NCBI RefSeq assembly: GCF_004137355.1
Contig: NZ_SDVB01000238.1
Coordinates: 372,001 to 436,000 of the forward strand
Direction of reading: 5' to 3'
From: Ciceribacter ferrooxidans
Lineage (GTDB): Bacteria > Pseudomonadota > Alphaproteobacteria > Rhizobiales > Rhizobiaceae
DNA length: 64,000 nt
In this document: positions 46,002 to 56,807 of the stretch, piece by piece
Layout of the letters: every line of letters begins with the position of its first letter
Position numbering within the stretch: the first letter of the stretch is position 1
The notes under the pieces: generated by a model
Told to the model about the DNA's origin: nothing
The model's input: the letters and a program-made list of their open reading frames with translations, nothing else
Database searches by the model: none
Position numbers and translations under genes: made by a program

Positions 46002-47399
46002 ATGACCACGCAAACCGCAGTTCGGCCGGTCGGCTTCTCCAACAGCTGGAGCGCGCATGTCCGCGCAACGCTGGCGCTCGGGATTCCGCTGATCGGCGCG
46101 CAGCTCGCCCAGCTCGGCATCCACACGACCGACGTCGTCATCGTCGGTCAACTGGGTGCGCAATCGCTTGCGGCGATGGTTCTTGCCGGCCAGTTCTTCT
46201 TCACGATCTTCATCTTCGGTTCGGGGCTTTCGATCGCCGTCGTGCCGATGGTGGCACAGGCCTATGGCCGGGGTGACGTTGTCTCGGTCCGCCGTTCGCT
46301 GCGCATGGGCATGTGGGCGTCGATTGCCTATTCGCTGTTGACGATGCCGCTCTTCTTCAACGCGGAGCGGATCCTGCTCGCGCTCGGCCAGAAGCCCGAA
46401 GTGGCGGCGCTGACTGCCGGCTACGTGATGATCGTCCAGCTCGGGCTCTTGCCGGCACTGCTCTTCGCCGTGCTGCGGGCGCTCGTGAGCGCCATCGGCA
46501 GGGCGGGGATCGTGCTCTATGTGACGCTCGGCGTTCTGCTGATGAACGGTGTGCTGGCCTATGGCCTCGTGCTCGGTCATTTCGGCCTGCCGGCACTCGG
46601 CATGACCGGGGCCGCGATCGTCGCCGTCTGCGTGCAGTGGGCGAGCTTCCTCGCCATGGTCGTCTATATCCAGAGCCTCGAACAGACCCGCAAGTACGAG
46701 CTCTTCGTCCGCTTTTGGCGGCCGGACTGGCACGCGCTCTGGGAAGTCGTGCATCTCGGCCTGCCGATCAGCGTGACCGTTCTCGCCGAAGTGAGCCTCT
46801 TTACCGCCGCCTCGCTGCTGATGGGGCGGATCGGCACGATCGAGCTCGCCGCCCACGGGATCGCGCTGCAGCTTGCGTCCATCGCCTTCATGATCCCGCT
46901 CGGTCTCTCGCAGGCCGCGACGGTTCGGATCGGTGTCGCCCACGGCCGCGGTGATTATGGCGAACTCGTGCGGGCGGCGATCGCCGTGCTGGCCATCGCC
47001 AGCCTGATCGCGATCGCCGGCGGCATCCTGTTCTTCTCGTTACCGCGGGTGCTCAGCAGCGTCTTCATCGACACCAACAAGCCGGAGGCGCCGGCGGTGC
47101 TCGATTTTGCCACGCACCTCGTGGTGGTCGCCGGCATCTTCCAGCTCGTCGACGGGCTGCAGGCGATCGCCAGCGGCCTGCTGCGCGGGTTGAAGGATGC
47201 GCGCGTGCCGATGGTGATGGCGCTCATCGCCTATTGGCCGATCGGCTTCTTCCTCGCCTGGCTGATGGCCTTCCCGCTCGGGCTCGGCGGGGTCGGTATC
47301 TGGCTCGGCTTCCTCGTCGGGCTCGGCAGCGCCTCGTTCCTGCTCTGCGCCCGCTTCTATCTCAGGGTGCGTTACGAAATGCGAACGGCCCGGCAGTGA
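46002..47399 (+). CDS. MATE-family multidrug efflux transporter (NorM-like)
   Basis: 465 residues with 12 membrane segments in two MatE halves. Typical blocks are LGIPLIGAQLAQLGIHTTDVVIVG, LSIAVVPMVAQAYGRGD in the first half and MIPLGLSQAATVRIGVAHGRGD in the second. NorM-type pumps export cationic drugs with sodium or proton influx. ATG 46002 follows CCAGGG. The gene has a long structured leader with an intrinsic terminator. Its stop codon lies in the loop of an 11-bp hairpin. Confidence 0.92.
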   Translation: MTTQTAVRPVGFSNSWSAHVRATLALGIPLIGAQLAQLGIHTTDVVIVGQLGAQSLAAMVLAGQFFFTIFIFGSGLSIAVVPMVAQAYGRGDVVSVRRSLRMGMWASIAYSLLTMPLFFNAERILLALGQKPEVAALTAGYVMIVQLGLLPALLFAVLRALVSAIGRAGIVLYVTLGVLLMNGVLAYGLVLGHFGLPALGMTGAAIVAVCVQWASFLAMVVYIQSLEQTRKYELFVRFWRPDWHALWEVVHLGLPISVTVLAEVSLFTAASLLMGRIGTIELAAHGIALQLASIAFMIPLGLSQAATVRIGVAHGRGDYGELVRAAIAVLAIASLIAIAGGILFFSLPRVLSSVFIDTNKPEAPAVLDFATHLVVVAGIFQLVDGLQAIASGLLRGLKDARVPMVMALIAYWPIGFFLAWLMAFPLGLGGVGIWLGFLVGLGSASFLLCARFYLRVRYEMRTARQ

Positions 47400-47411
47400 T
47401 TGCCGGGCCGT
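47385..47411. terminator. Hairpin spanning the MATE stop codon
   Basis: ACGGCCCGGCA (47385-47395), loop GTGAT, TGCCGGGCCGT (47401-47411): a perfect 11-bp stem with the TGA stop (47397-47399) in the loop. No U-tract follows on either strand. The convergent carA gene ends 30 bases beyond, so it may separate the two transcripts. Confidence 0.5.
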
Positions 47412-47440
47412 CGAAATGATCCGCTAATAAAAGAGTCCGA

Positions 47441-48646
47441 TCAGCGCTCTGCAAGCGCCATCTCGCCCTTTCTCTCGCGCACCATGTTCATGAAGCGGCG
47501 GAAGAGATAGTGGCTGTCCTGCGGACCGGGCGAGGCCTCCGGGTGATGCTGGACCGAGAAGACCGGCTTGCCGACGAGGCGAAGGCCGCAATTCGAACCG
47601 TCGAAGAGCGAAACGTGAGTCTCCTCAACGCCTTCCGGTAGCGACTTCGAGTCGACCGCGAAACCGTGGTTCATCGAGACGATCTCGACCTTGCCGGTGG
47701 TGAAGTCCTTCACCGGATGGTTGGCGCCGTGGTGGCCCTGGTGCATCTTTTCGGTCGTGCCGCCGAGGGCCAGCGCCAGCATCTGGTGGCCGAGGCAGAT
47801 GCCGAAGACCGGGAGCCCGCTGTCGATGAGCTTGCGGATGACCGGTGCGGCGTAGACGCCGGTCGCGGCCGGGTCCCCCGGGCCGTTCGAGAGGAAGACG
47901 CCATCGGGATTGAGCGAAAGGATGTCCTCGGCGCTGGTCGTCGCCGGCACCACCGTCACCTTCGCGTCGAGCCCTGCGAAGAGGCGCAGGATGTTGCGCT
48001 TTACGCCGTAGTCGACGCAGACGACATGGTATTTCGCGTCTTCGGCGCCGAGCGTGCCGAAGCCCTTGTTCCAGACCCAGGGGGTTTCCGTCCAGACCGA
48101 AGACTGGCCGGAGGTCGCGACCTTGGCGAGGTCGAGGCCTTCGAGGCCGCTCCAGGCCTTCGCTTCCACCTTCAGCGTATCGAGGTCGAAGACGCCGGCC
48201 GGGTCATGGGCGATCACCGCGTTCGGGGCACCGTTCTCACGGATCCAGGCCGTCAGCGCGCGGGTGTCGACGCCGCAGAGGCCGATGATGCCACGGGCCT
48301 TCAGCCAGGCATCGAGGTGCTGGGCGGCGCGGTAGTTCGAAGGGTCGGTGATGTCGGCCTTGAAGATCACGCCGACGGCGCCGTGGCGGGCGGCAGGCGT
48401 CAGGTCTTCGATGTCTTCCGCATTGGTGCCGACATTGCCGACATGCGGGAAGGTGAAGGTGACGATCTGGCCGAGATAGGACGGATCGGTCAGGATTTCC
48501 TCGTAACCGGTGAGCGCGGTGTTGAAGCAGACCTCCGCCTGCACCTTGCCCGTTGCGCCGATCCCACGGCCTTCGATCACGGTGCCGTCGGCGAGAACGA
48601 GAAGGGCGGTTGGCTTGCGGGTGGTCCAGGGGGCTGTCGCGGTCAT
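47441..48646 (-). CDS. carA: Carbamoyl-phosphate synthase small (glutaminase) subunit
   Basis: 401 residues: N-terminal CPSase_sm domain (ALLVLADGTVIEGRGIGA, FNTALTGYEEILTDPSY) and a class I glutamine amidotransferase domain with catalytic Cys284 (FGICLGHQML) and His368/Glu370 (SVQHHPEASPGP). It hydrolyses glutamine and channels ammonia to CarB. A 7-bp hairpin (48676-48696) lies in its leader just upstream of the ribosome site. It is separated from carB by about 6.4 kb. Confidence 0.97.
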   Translation of the reverse strand: MTATAPWTTRKPTALLVLADGTVIEGRGIGATGKVQAEVCFNTALTGYEEILTDPSYLGQIVTFTFPHVGNVGTNAEDIEDLTPAARHGAVGVIFKADITDPSNYRAAQHLDAWLKARGIIGLCGVDTRALTAWIRENGAPNAVIAHDPAGVFDLDTLKVEAKAWSGLEGLDLAKVATSGQSSVWTETPWVWNKGFGTLGAEDAKYHVVCVDYGVKRNILRLFAGLDAKVTVVPATTSAEDILSLNPDGVFLSNGPGDPAATGVYAAPVIRKLIDSGLPVFGICLGHQMLALALGGTTEKMHQGHHGANHPVKDFTTGKVEIVSMNHGFAVDSKSLPEGVEETHVSLFDGSNCGLRLVGKPVFSVQHHPEASPGPQDSHYLFRRFMNMVRERKGEMALAER

Positions 48647-48972
48647 ATTCCGTTCCTTGGTTTAGCCGTCTGCCCCCGGTTCCCTTGAAGAACCGGCTGA
48701 CAGTGGCCATCTTCTGTCGCAGATCGAGGCTGCGCGGCAAAGCGCGCTTGAAGCCCTGATTACATTTTCGTGCAGGTGCCGGAAAATAGACGGATCGCTC
48801 CGCCAGGTCAATTCTTCACTGTGGAAACCGTGGAATTAACGTCCATCGGATTCAACGGCTTGTCTAATTGATTTGCCTGTGCGGGCGTCACTGGCTATTA
48901 CTGCGGGTCAATTGACAAGGAAAAGCCACAATCGACCCCGCCGGCCCAACGGCTTTTTCGCGGAGAAAGAAC
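48647..48972. other. Divergent promoter region between carA and yqeY
   Basis: 326 bases without a gene. It holds the carA leader hairpin CCGGTTC/GAACCGG (48676-48696) and the yqeY promoter listed separately. No RNA gene or repeat is recognised otherwise. Confidence 0.6.
48873..48901 (+). promoter_or_regulatory. Promoter for yqeY
   Basis: TTGCCT (48873-48878), a 17-base spacer and TATTAC (48896-48901); each box matches the sigma-70 consensus at 4 of 6 positions. The gene starts about 70 bases downstream. Confidence 0.45.
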
Positions 48973-49425
48973 ATGATGCGAGACGTGCTCGCCAATTCCC
49001 TCAAGGATGCCCTGAAGGCCAAGGATACGTGCCGGACCTCGACGTTGCGGCTGATCCAGGCTGCAATCAAGGACCGGGACATCGCCAATCGCGGACTGGG
49101 CAAGGACCCGGTCAGCGACGACGAAATCATGCAGATCCTCGTCAAGATGATCAAGCAGCGGGACGAATCCGCCCGCATCTACGAGGATAACGGACGTCCG
49201 GAACTCGCCGCCCAGGAGCGCGAGGAAATCGGCGTCATCAAGAGCTTCATGCCCGAGCAGTTGCCGGAGGAAAAGGTGCGCGAGCTCTGCGCCTCCGTCA
49301 TCACCGAGACCGGCGCGCAGGGCCTGCGCGACATGGGCAAGTGCATGAACGCTCTCAAGGAGCGCTATCCCGGCCAGATGGACTTCGCCAAGGCCTCCGG
49401 CGTCGTCAAGGAACTTTTGAAGTAG
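48973..49425 (+). CDS. yqeY: GatB/YqeY-domain protein
   Basis: 150 residues, one YqeY domain: DALKAKDTCRTSTLRLIQAAIKDRDIA, IKQRDESARIYEDNGRPELAAQEREEI, and FMPEQLPEEKVRELC. The domain resembles the tRNA-binding tail of GatB but the protein is not part of the amidotransferase; it is usually found next to dnaG-rpoD, as here. The start may be ATG 48973 or the next ATG 48976; AGAAAGAA lies upstream. A terminator follows. Confidence 0.92.
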   Translation: MMRDVLANSLKDALKAKDTCRTSTLRLIQAAIKDRDIANRGLGKDPVSDDEIMQILVKMIKQRDESARIYEDNGRPELAAQEREEIGVIKSFMPEQLPEEKVRELCASVITETGAQGLRDMGKCMNALKERYPGQMDFAKASGVVKELLK

Positions 49426-49452
49426 ACAGCGCCTTTTGAAACGGACTGACGC

Positions 49453-49477
49453 AACTCCGCCTCCGGGCGGAGTTTTT
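49453..49477 (+). terminator. Rho-independent terminator of yqeY
   Basis: AACTCCGCC (49453-49461), loop TCCG, GGCGGAGTT (49466-49474), then TTT. A 9-bp perfect stem directly after the gene. Confidence 0.9.
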
Positions 49478-49480
49478 CGT

Positions 49481-49810
49481 TCAGCGCTTCGAGCGCTTCT
49501 GCTCGGTCACGAAATGGCGCAGGACCGCATTGATGCGGGTCTGGTAGCCCTTGCCGGTCGCCTTGAAGAAGTCGACGATATCTTCATCGAGCCGGATCGA
49601 GATCGCCGTCTTCTGCGGCGGGGTCACCGCGACCGCCTTCGACCAGTCGATGTCGATCAGGTCCTGCCAGTCGGGATCGTCACGCATGGCCGCGACGATG
49701 TCCTCGTCGGTCATGGCGTCGACGCGCTTCCAGTCGGTTCTGTCCGCGCCGGCGGACAGCAGCTTGTCCACGTCCTCAGCCGTAAGCTTGATGATACGCT
49801 CTTTGCTCAT
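49481..49810 (-). CDS. brnA: BrnA-family antitoxin
   Basis: 109 residues. The C-terminal ribbon-helix-helix is clear: KTAISIRLDEDIVDFFKATGKGYQTRINAVLRHFV, the usual BrnA signature; the N-terminal part (DKLLSAGADRTDWKRVDAMTDEDI) would cover the toxin. BrnA neutralises BrnT and represses the operon. Its ATG 49810 lies inside the 3' end of brnT (about 35-base overlap), so it is made by coupled translation from the same mRNA. Confidence 0.9.
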   Translation of the reverse strand: MSKERIIKLTAEDVDKLLSAGADRTDWKRVDAMTDEDIVAAMRDDPDWQDLIDIDWSKAVAVTPPQKTAISIRLDEDIVDFFKATGKGYQTRINAVLRHFVTEQKRSKR

Positions 49811-50048
49811 TCTTCCGCGCAACCCTTGCTGAGATTATCCTGCAGACATCGCCTCTCATCGTGTAGATCACGGCGATAAGTTTGTTTGTTCCTTCGCATA
49901 TGGCCAAGGTTCGTCGTTCACCGTTCTTGTCCGATGCGAACTCGAGGCGCTGACCTTTCAACGCCGCAGCCGCCTGCAGGAAATCGATCCCGTGTTTGGC
50001 GATATTCTTGATTCGCTTGTCTTCGTCCCAGTCGAAACTCTCAGTCAT
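49776..50048 (-). CDS. brnT: BrnT-family ribonuclease toxin
   Basis: 90 residues, the normal size. Family features are FDWDEDKRIKNIAKHGIDFLQA at the N-terminus and RIISARVARKNEQRAYHQ at the C-terminus. BrnT is a RelE-like RNase that arrests growth; its basic C-terminal residues carry activity. The gene is first in a brnT-brnA operon, the usual order, inserted between yqeY and dnaG on the opposite strand. The module appears intact. Confidence 0.92.
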   Translation of the reverse strand: MTESFDWDEDKRIKNIAKHGIDFLQAAAALKGQRLEFASDKNGERRTLAICEGTNKLIAVIYTMRGDVCRIISARVARKNEQRAYHQAYG

Positions 50049-50466
50049 CTATAACTTTCTCCGGAACTCCATATCGCGTCCACTACATCTCATTCGGAGT
50101 GCCGAATTTAGCTTGGCGTTCCGAATTATATCTTCCGTTGGACTATTTCCGAAGGTGTCGAGCCCGTCATAGTCCGAATGATATTCTGTGAGCGACCGCG
50201 ATTGGTCTGGGTATGTTAAAGATGAGCGTCGACTGGCGCCTCCTCGTGAATTGATCGCCGTGTACGGCTGTATCTATTCTTGTATATACAGAATGTCTGC
50301 CTTGACGTCAATGCGCTCAGAAGCAAGAAGCGTCGCCTGAACATCAGACGGGCGGCTCTCCAGACTGCTCTTCCACTCGCCTTGTGAATAACGGGTATGG
50401 ATCATCGCCGTGATGGTATTTGCCGTGTGGGCGGCCTATATGGATGGATCGACCCCGAGGACATTC
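50049..50466. other. AT-richer intergenic region between brnT and dnaG
   Basis: 418 bases without a credible gene. It holds the brnTA promoter and operator (50092-50130) and, nearer dnaG, the 10-base palindrome TGTATATACA (50281-50290). Base composition is lower in GC than the flanking housekeeping genes, in keeping with insertion of the toxin-antitoxin module. The dnaG promoter must lie here but no strong match is seen. Confidence 0.5.
50092..50130 (-). promoter_or_regulatory. brnTA promoter and BrnA operator
   Basis: ATTCGG-AGTG-CCGAAT (50092-50107) is a perfect dyad; a third half-site CCGAAT (50121-50126) overlaps a minus-strand TATAAT (50125-50130), a perfect -10 box. A -35-like TTCGGA (50148-50153) is 17 bases farther up. 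Binding of BrnA would block the promoter. Confidence 0.6.
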
Positions 50467-52464
50467 ATGCGTTTTTCCCAACCCTTTCTCGACGAGATCC
50501 GCGACCGCGTGCCGATTTCGGCGGTGATCGGCCGGCGCGTGTCCTGGGACCGGAAGAAGACCAACGTCTCGCGTGGCGACTACTGGGCGTGCTGCCCCTT
50601 CCACGGCGAGAAATCGCCGAGCTTCCACTGCGAGGACCGCAAGGGGCGCTATCACTGCTTCGGCTGTGGCGTCACCGGCGACCATTTCCGCTTCCTCACC
50701 GATCTCGAAGGCCTGAGCTTTCCGGAGGCGGTCCAGCAGATCGCCGACATGGCCGGGGTGCCGATGCCGGCGCCCGATCCGCAGGCCGAGCGGCGGGAGA
50801 AGGAGCGCACGACGCTCCTCGACGTGATGGAGATGGCGACCGTCTTCTTCCAGGAGCAGCTGCAGACGGCAAACGGCGCCAGGGCGCGGGCCTATCTGCG
50901 CGAGCGCGGCCTTTCCGGGCGAACGATCGAGACCTTCCGCCTCGGCTACGCGCCGGAGAGCCGCAACGCGCTCAAGGAACATCTCGCCGGCAAGGGCGTG
51001 CCGAAAGAACAGATCGAAGCCTGCGGCCTCGTGCGCCACGGCGACGACATTCCCGTCTCTTACGACTACTTCCGCGACCGCATCATGTTTCCGATCCTGT
51101 CGTCGCGCGACAAGGTCATCGCCTTCGGCGGCCGCGCGATGGCGCCGGATGCGCTGGCGAAATACATGAACTCGCCCGAGACGGAGCTCTTCCACAAGGG
51201 CAGCGTGCTCTACAACTTCTCCCGTGCGAGGCGGTCGATCCAGGGGGCGGGCGGTGCCGATACCATCATCGCGGTGGAAGGCTACATGGACGTCATCGCG
51301 CTCGCCCAGGCGGGTGTGGCGAATGCGGTCGCGCCGCTCGGCACGGCGCTCACCGAAAACCAGCTCGACCTCATGTGGAAGATGACGCCTGTCCCGGTGC
51401 TCTGCTTCGACGGAGACGGTGCGGGCCAGCGGGCCGCCTTCCGCGCCGTTGATCTCGCCCTTCCGCATTTGAAACCCGGCCGCTCCGTCCGCTTCGCGCT
51501 CCTTCCGGACGGCAAGGACCCGGACGACCTCGTCAAGCACGAGGGCCGCGCGCCCTTCGACAAGGTGCTCTCCGAGGCGCGCCCGCTCGCAGAGATGGTG
51601 TGGCGGCGCGAGGTTGGGGGCGGAGGCTTCGATACGCCGGAAAAGCGCGCCGAGCTCGAGGCACGGCTGAAACAGGTGGTGTCCGTCATCGCCGACGAGA
51701 GCGTCCGGCGCCACTACCAGCAGGACGTCCGCGACCGCCTCAACGCCTTTTTCCAGTCGAGTGCGCCGGCCGGGCGCGGCGACCGCCGCGGCGGTTTCGA
51801 GCGCGGCCAGAGGCAGGGACAGGGACAGGGTAGGGGCGGGGTCCCGGGTCAGGGCTACGGCCAGCGCGGCGCGGCGGTCTCCGAACGGCTGGCGCGCTCC
51901 GGCATGGTGAAGGGGCGTTCCGACCAGCCGACTCTTCGCGAGAGCGTGCTGGCGCTGACCGTCGTCAATCATCCGCAGATCCTGCAGGACGATTACGACG
52001 AGGTCGCCCATATCGAATACGAGAACCGCGACCTGCAGCGGCTCTGGTCGGCGCTCCTGACCGCGGCGGCGGGGGCCGGCGCGCATCTCGATCGCGACCA
52101 CCTGACGGCGAAGCTTGACGAGCAGGGCTTTTCCGAGCTCATCCGCAGCCTCGACCAGCAGATCCGCAACGCGCGGCTCTGGACGGCGACCGAGATCGCC
52201 GCCGGCGAGGATGCCCGCGAGGGCTATCGGCAGGCCCTGTCGCTGCACAAGCGGGCGCGGGCGTTGAAGAAGCAGAGGCTCGAACTCGAGCGCGAGATCG
52301 CGGACGCGACGGAGGCCGAGGATGCCGAGCGCATCGACCAGCTGATCGGCGCGCTGCACCAGGTACAGCTCGAGATCACCCGCATGGAGAACCAGGAGGC
52401 GATCGTCGACGGTTTCGGCGTGATGTCGGGACGGGTGAAGGGCGCGGCGACGGGGCACCACTAG
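50467..52464 (+). CDS. dnaG: DNA primase
   Basis: 665 residues. CHC2 zinc finger with Cys43, His46, Cys64 and Cys67 (CCPFHGEKSPSFHC ... YHCFGCG), the DnaG core, TOPRIM domain with VEGYMDVI and FDGDGAGQRAA, then a Gly/Gln/Arg-rich low-complexity linker (about 452-480) before the helicase-binding C-terminal domain. It makes RNA primers at the replication fork. ATG 50467 follows GAGGACATTC; the in-frame ATG at 50410 lacks a ribosome site. It belongs to the macromolecular-synthesis cluster yqeY-dnaG-rpoD. Confidence 0.97.
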   Translation: MRFSQPFLDEIRDRVPISAVIGRRVSWDRKKTNVSRGDYWACCPFHGEKSPSFHCEDRKGRYHCFGCGVTGDHFRFLTDLEGLSFPEAVQQIADMAGVPMPAPDPQAERREKERTTLLDVMEMATVFFQEQLQTANGARARAYLRERGLSGRTIETFRLGYAPESRNALKEHLAGKGVPKEQIEACGLVRHGDDIPVSYDYFRDRIMFPILSSRDKVIAFGGRAMAPDALAKYMNSPETELFHKGSVLYNFSRARRSIQGAGGADTIIAVEGYMDVIALAQAGVANAVAPLGTALTENQLDLMWKMTPVPVLCFDGDGAGQRAAFRAVDLALPHLKPGRSVRFALLPDGKDPDDLVKHEGRAPFDKVLSEARPLAEMVWRREVGGGGFDTPEKRAELEARLKQVVSVIADESVRRHYQQDVRDRLNAFFQSSAPAGRGDRRGGFERGQRQGQGQGRGGVPGQGYGQRGAAVSERLARSGMVKGRSDQPTLRESVLALTVVNHPQILQDDYDEVAHIEYENRDLQRLWSALLTAAAGAGAHLDRDHLTAKLDEQGFSELIRSLDQQIRNARLWTATEIAAGEDAREGYRQALSLHKRARALKKQRLELEREIADATEAEDAERIDQLIGALHQVQLEITRMENQEAIVDGFGVMSGRVKGAATGHH

Positions 52465-52865
52465 CCGTCGGCGGAAACATGGGTGGGGAAGGCCTTTCCC
52501 CCTTGTCTTCTGCGGTTTCGATCCTACATCTGCGGTGATAAACGAGCATGATGGCTCGTAGCCGTGGTTTTTCTCCAATTTTCCTGGGTATTGACGCCTG
52601 GAGAGCTTGACGCCGGGAAAATTTGTGGGAATCACCAGAACAGGCATTTGTAGGTGAATTGGATCAGGGCGGATCTATATTACCATGTGCGGTCATTCGA
52701 AAGCGCAGATGTGCGGCGTGGCCGTTGGTACTCCCGTAGTTAATCGGGGATTAAAGATCATTCCGTTAGGTCAGTGACTGTGATTCGCGGCGGACATGGC
52801 CCCGTTCGAGCCTGTCCGTGTGGCATCACGTGGTAATGACAGCGTCAGGGAAAGCGACGAGATAC
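52465..52865 (+). promoter_or_regulatory. dnaG-rpoD intergenic region
   Basis: 401 bases without a gene. Just after dnaG a small hairpin GGGGAA-GGCCT-TTCCCC (52485-52501) precedes a weak T-run. A tandem TTGACGCC repeat lies near 52590-52615, and CTATAT near 52673 could be a -10 box. The rpoD promoters must lie here; none is convincing by eye. Confidence 0.45.
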
Positions 52866-54914
<2,049 letters not shown>

Positions 54915-54943
54915 GAAGCGGTTTGCAGAATAAGTGAACGAAG

Positions 54944-54979
54944 GCCGGCGAGAGCAATCTCGCCGGTCTCTTTGTTTTT
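54944..54979 (+). terminator. Rho-independent terminator of rpoD
   Basis: CCGGCGAGA (54945-54953), loop GCAA, TCTCGCCGG (54958-54966), then TCTCTTTGTTTTT. A 9-bp perfect stem 30 bases after the stop. Confidence 0.93.
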
Positions 54980-55075
54980 GTCGCGGTGGCGCTTCTCGTT
55001 GCCTGCGGGTAACGGCGCGCATTTCTCTTCGGCCGCGGGTCGTGCGGACTTTATCCCGTCTGCTTTCCGACTTAC

Positions 55076-56101
55076 ATGCTCTGCATGAACGACGAGACGG
55101 TAAGGCCGCGCAGCAGCAGCACTCTCCGATGGGGCATACCGGCCTCCGTCGTGCTGCATCTCGTCTTCGCTGCCGTCCTCTTCTTCGAGCTGCCCTTCGA
55201 GATGCCCGCGCCGCAGAAGGAGGAGAGCGTCAGCGTCGAGATCGTGCCGCCGCCGGAGGAGAAAAAGCCGGAGCCGCCGCCTCCTCCGAAGGAGGAGAAG
55301 AAGGAAGAACCTCCGCCGAAGCGGGAGGAACAGAAGCCAGAGCCTCCACCCGCCGCCGCAGAGGGGCAACCCCCAGGCGGACGCGTGCCGATCCCGACGC
55401 TGCGTCCGGTCTTCGCCTTCGGCGAGAAGGACAGCGGCCCGCGTGAAGCGCTCGACGGCAATGCAGCCGAGGAACCGGCGGCAAAGCCTCCGGAGGAGAA
55501 GCCGCAGGTGGAGCCCAAGCCTCCGGTCGAGACGACCGAGAAGAAAGAGCCCGCGGCCGGGGCGAAGCCGCAGCCGAAGATCGATCTTCCGAAGGCCGAC
55601 ATGGCGGACGAGACGGCGAAGCCAGGCGCCGGCGATCTTGCCGCGGAAACGATCGCCGCGCTCGAGGAGGCCGCGCCGGAGAGCCCGCCGAAGGCCGAGC
55701 CGAAGCCGGAAGCGCCGACCGAAGCGGACGTGCCGAACGATCTGCCGGAGGTGAAGACGCTCTTTTCCACCGCGATCACCGACAACCCCGTCGCGATGAC
55801 GGCGATGGGCGACATGCCGCGGGAGGAGCGCGCCGCCGAGCTCTGCGTGACCGAACTGCGCGAGCAGCTCCGCCGTGCCTCGCCGCCCTACCGGCCGGAA
55901 CTCCTGCCGTCCTTCGGGCTGAAGACCGGGACGGTGCTCGACGTCCGCAACGCCGCCTTCCGGGCGAGTGCGCGCTGGTACGAGCTGCGCTTCCGCTGCG
56001 AGCTCGACGCGGACGCGATGACCGTGCGCTCCTTTGCCTTCGCGGTCGGCAAGGAAATCCCGAGGAGCGAGTGGAAGAGCCGGGGCTTTCCGGTCTTCTG
56101 A
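55076..56101 (+). CDS. DUF930-domain protein with TonB-like proline-rich region
   Basis: 341 residues. One membrane anchor (about 20-40; [19 protein letters not shown]), a long Pro/Glu/Lys-rich extension (about 45-210) like the periplasm-spanning part of TonB, then the C-terminal DUF930 domain (about 235-341; [49 protein letters not shown]). DUF930 is largely restricted to Rhizobiales and has no known function. The start may be ATG 55076 or ATG 55085; neither has a good ribosome site. It converges on the LysE gene with an eight-base gap. Confidence 0.82.
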   Translation: MLCMNDETVRPRSSSTLRWGIPASVVLHLVFAAVLFFELPFEMPAPQKEESVSVEIVPPPEEKKPEPPPPPKEEKKEEPPPKREEQKPEPPPAAAEGQPPGGRVPIPTLRPVFAFGEKDSGPREALDGNAAEEPAAKPPEEKPQVEPKPPVETTEKKEPAAGAKPQPKIDLPKADMADETAKPGAGDLAAETIAALEEAAPESPPKAEPKPEAPTEADVPNDLPEVKTLFSTAITDNPVAMTAMGDMPREERAAELCVTELREQLRRASPPYRPELLPSFGLKTGTVLDVRNAAFRASARWYELRFRCELDADAMTVRSFAFAVGKEIPRSEWKSRGFPVF

Positions 56102-56109
56102 GTCTCTCG

Positions 56110-56715
56110 TTACCCGAGAAGCGCGAGGCGACCGGCGATCGTCCACATGACGAGTGCGATCACCCCGTCCAGCAGGCGCCAGGCGGCGGGGCGGGCAAAG
56201 AGCGGGCGCAAGAGCCGTGCGCCGTAGCCGAGCGAGAAGAAGAACAGGAAGGAGCCGGCCGCCGCACCGAGCCCGAAGGCGGTCTCCCGGCCCGGATACT
56301 GCGTCGAGATCGAACCGAGCAGCACGACCGTATCGAGATAGACGTGTGGGTTCAGCCAGGTGAGCGCAAGGCAGGTCGCGAGCGCCGCCGCAAGGCTCTG
56401 TGCCTCGGTGGCGGAGGGGTCTAGGGCGGCGTTGCCGGCGATCGCCGCGCGCAGGCTTTTCAGGCCATAAAAGGCGAGAAAGGCGACGCCGCCGAAGCGC
56501 AGCGCCGGCTCGAGCCAGGGCAGGGCGCCGGTCGTCGCGCGAAAGCCGGAGACGCCGGCCGCGATCAGCAGGGCATCGGAGGCGGCACAGGTGAGGCAGA
56601 TTGCGAAGACGTGTTCGCGCCTCAGCCCCTGACGGAGCACGAAGGCGTTCTGCGCCCCGATCGCCACGATCAGGCTGAGGCCGAGGAAGAAACCGGAAAT
56701 CGCTGCTGTTGTCAT
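56110..56715 (-). CDS. LysE/ArgO-family basic amino acid exporter
   Basis: 201 residues, six membrane segments. Features: [24 protein letters not shown] at the N-terminus, the conserved [16 protein letters not shown] in the middle. It exports lysine and/or arginine. It is divergent from a LysG/ArgP-type LysR gene, the standard regulator pair in which excess lysine or arginine induces the exporter. The intergenic region holds an AT-rich dyad. Confidence 0.92.
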   Translation of the reverse strand: MTTAAISGFFLGLSLIVAIGAQNAFVLRQGLRREHVFAICLTCAASDALLIAAGVSGFRATTGALPWLEPALRFGGVAFLAFYGLKSLRAAIAGNAALDPSATEAQSLAAALATCLALTWLNPHVYLDTVVLLGSISTQYPGRETAFGLGAAAGSFLFFFSLGYGARLLRPLFARPAAWRLLDGVIALVMWTIAGRLALLG

Positions 56716-56764
56716 CGGACCTCTCTGTCAGAAATGGTCTTTGACTACGCCGCGGCGAAAGATT

Positions 56765-56781
56765 AGAAAAATTAAATTTCT
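56765..56781. promoter_or_regulatory. AT-rich imperfect dyad in the lysE/lysG divergent promoter
   Basis: AGAAAAATTAAATTTCT (56765-56781) is an imperfect inverted repeat between the two divergent genes. Position and base composition suit a LysG/ArgP binding site. Evidence is by position only. Confidence 0.35.
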
Positions 56782-56807
56782 GCGATCTGAATAAGAGAAA
56801 TTTACCG

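Noticed and set aside
50344-52647. Minus-strand 767-codon frame opposite dnaG
   Set aside because: Antisense shadow of dnaG with no family features.
55076-56101. TonB protein
   Set aside because: The anchor and proline-rich region look like TonB but the C-terminal domain is DUF930, not the TonB fold, and no ExbBD genes are adjacent.
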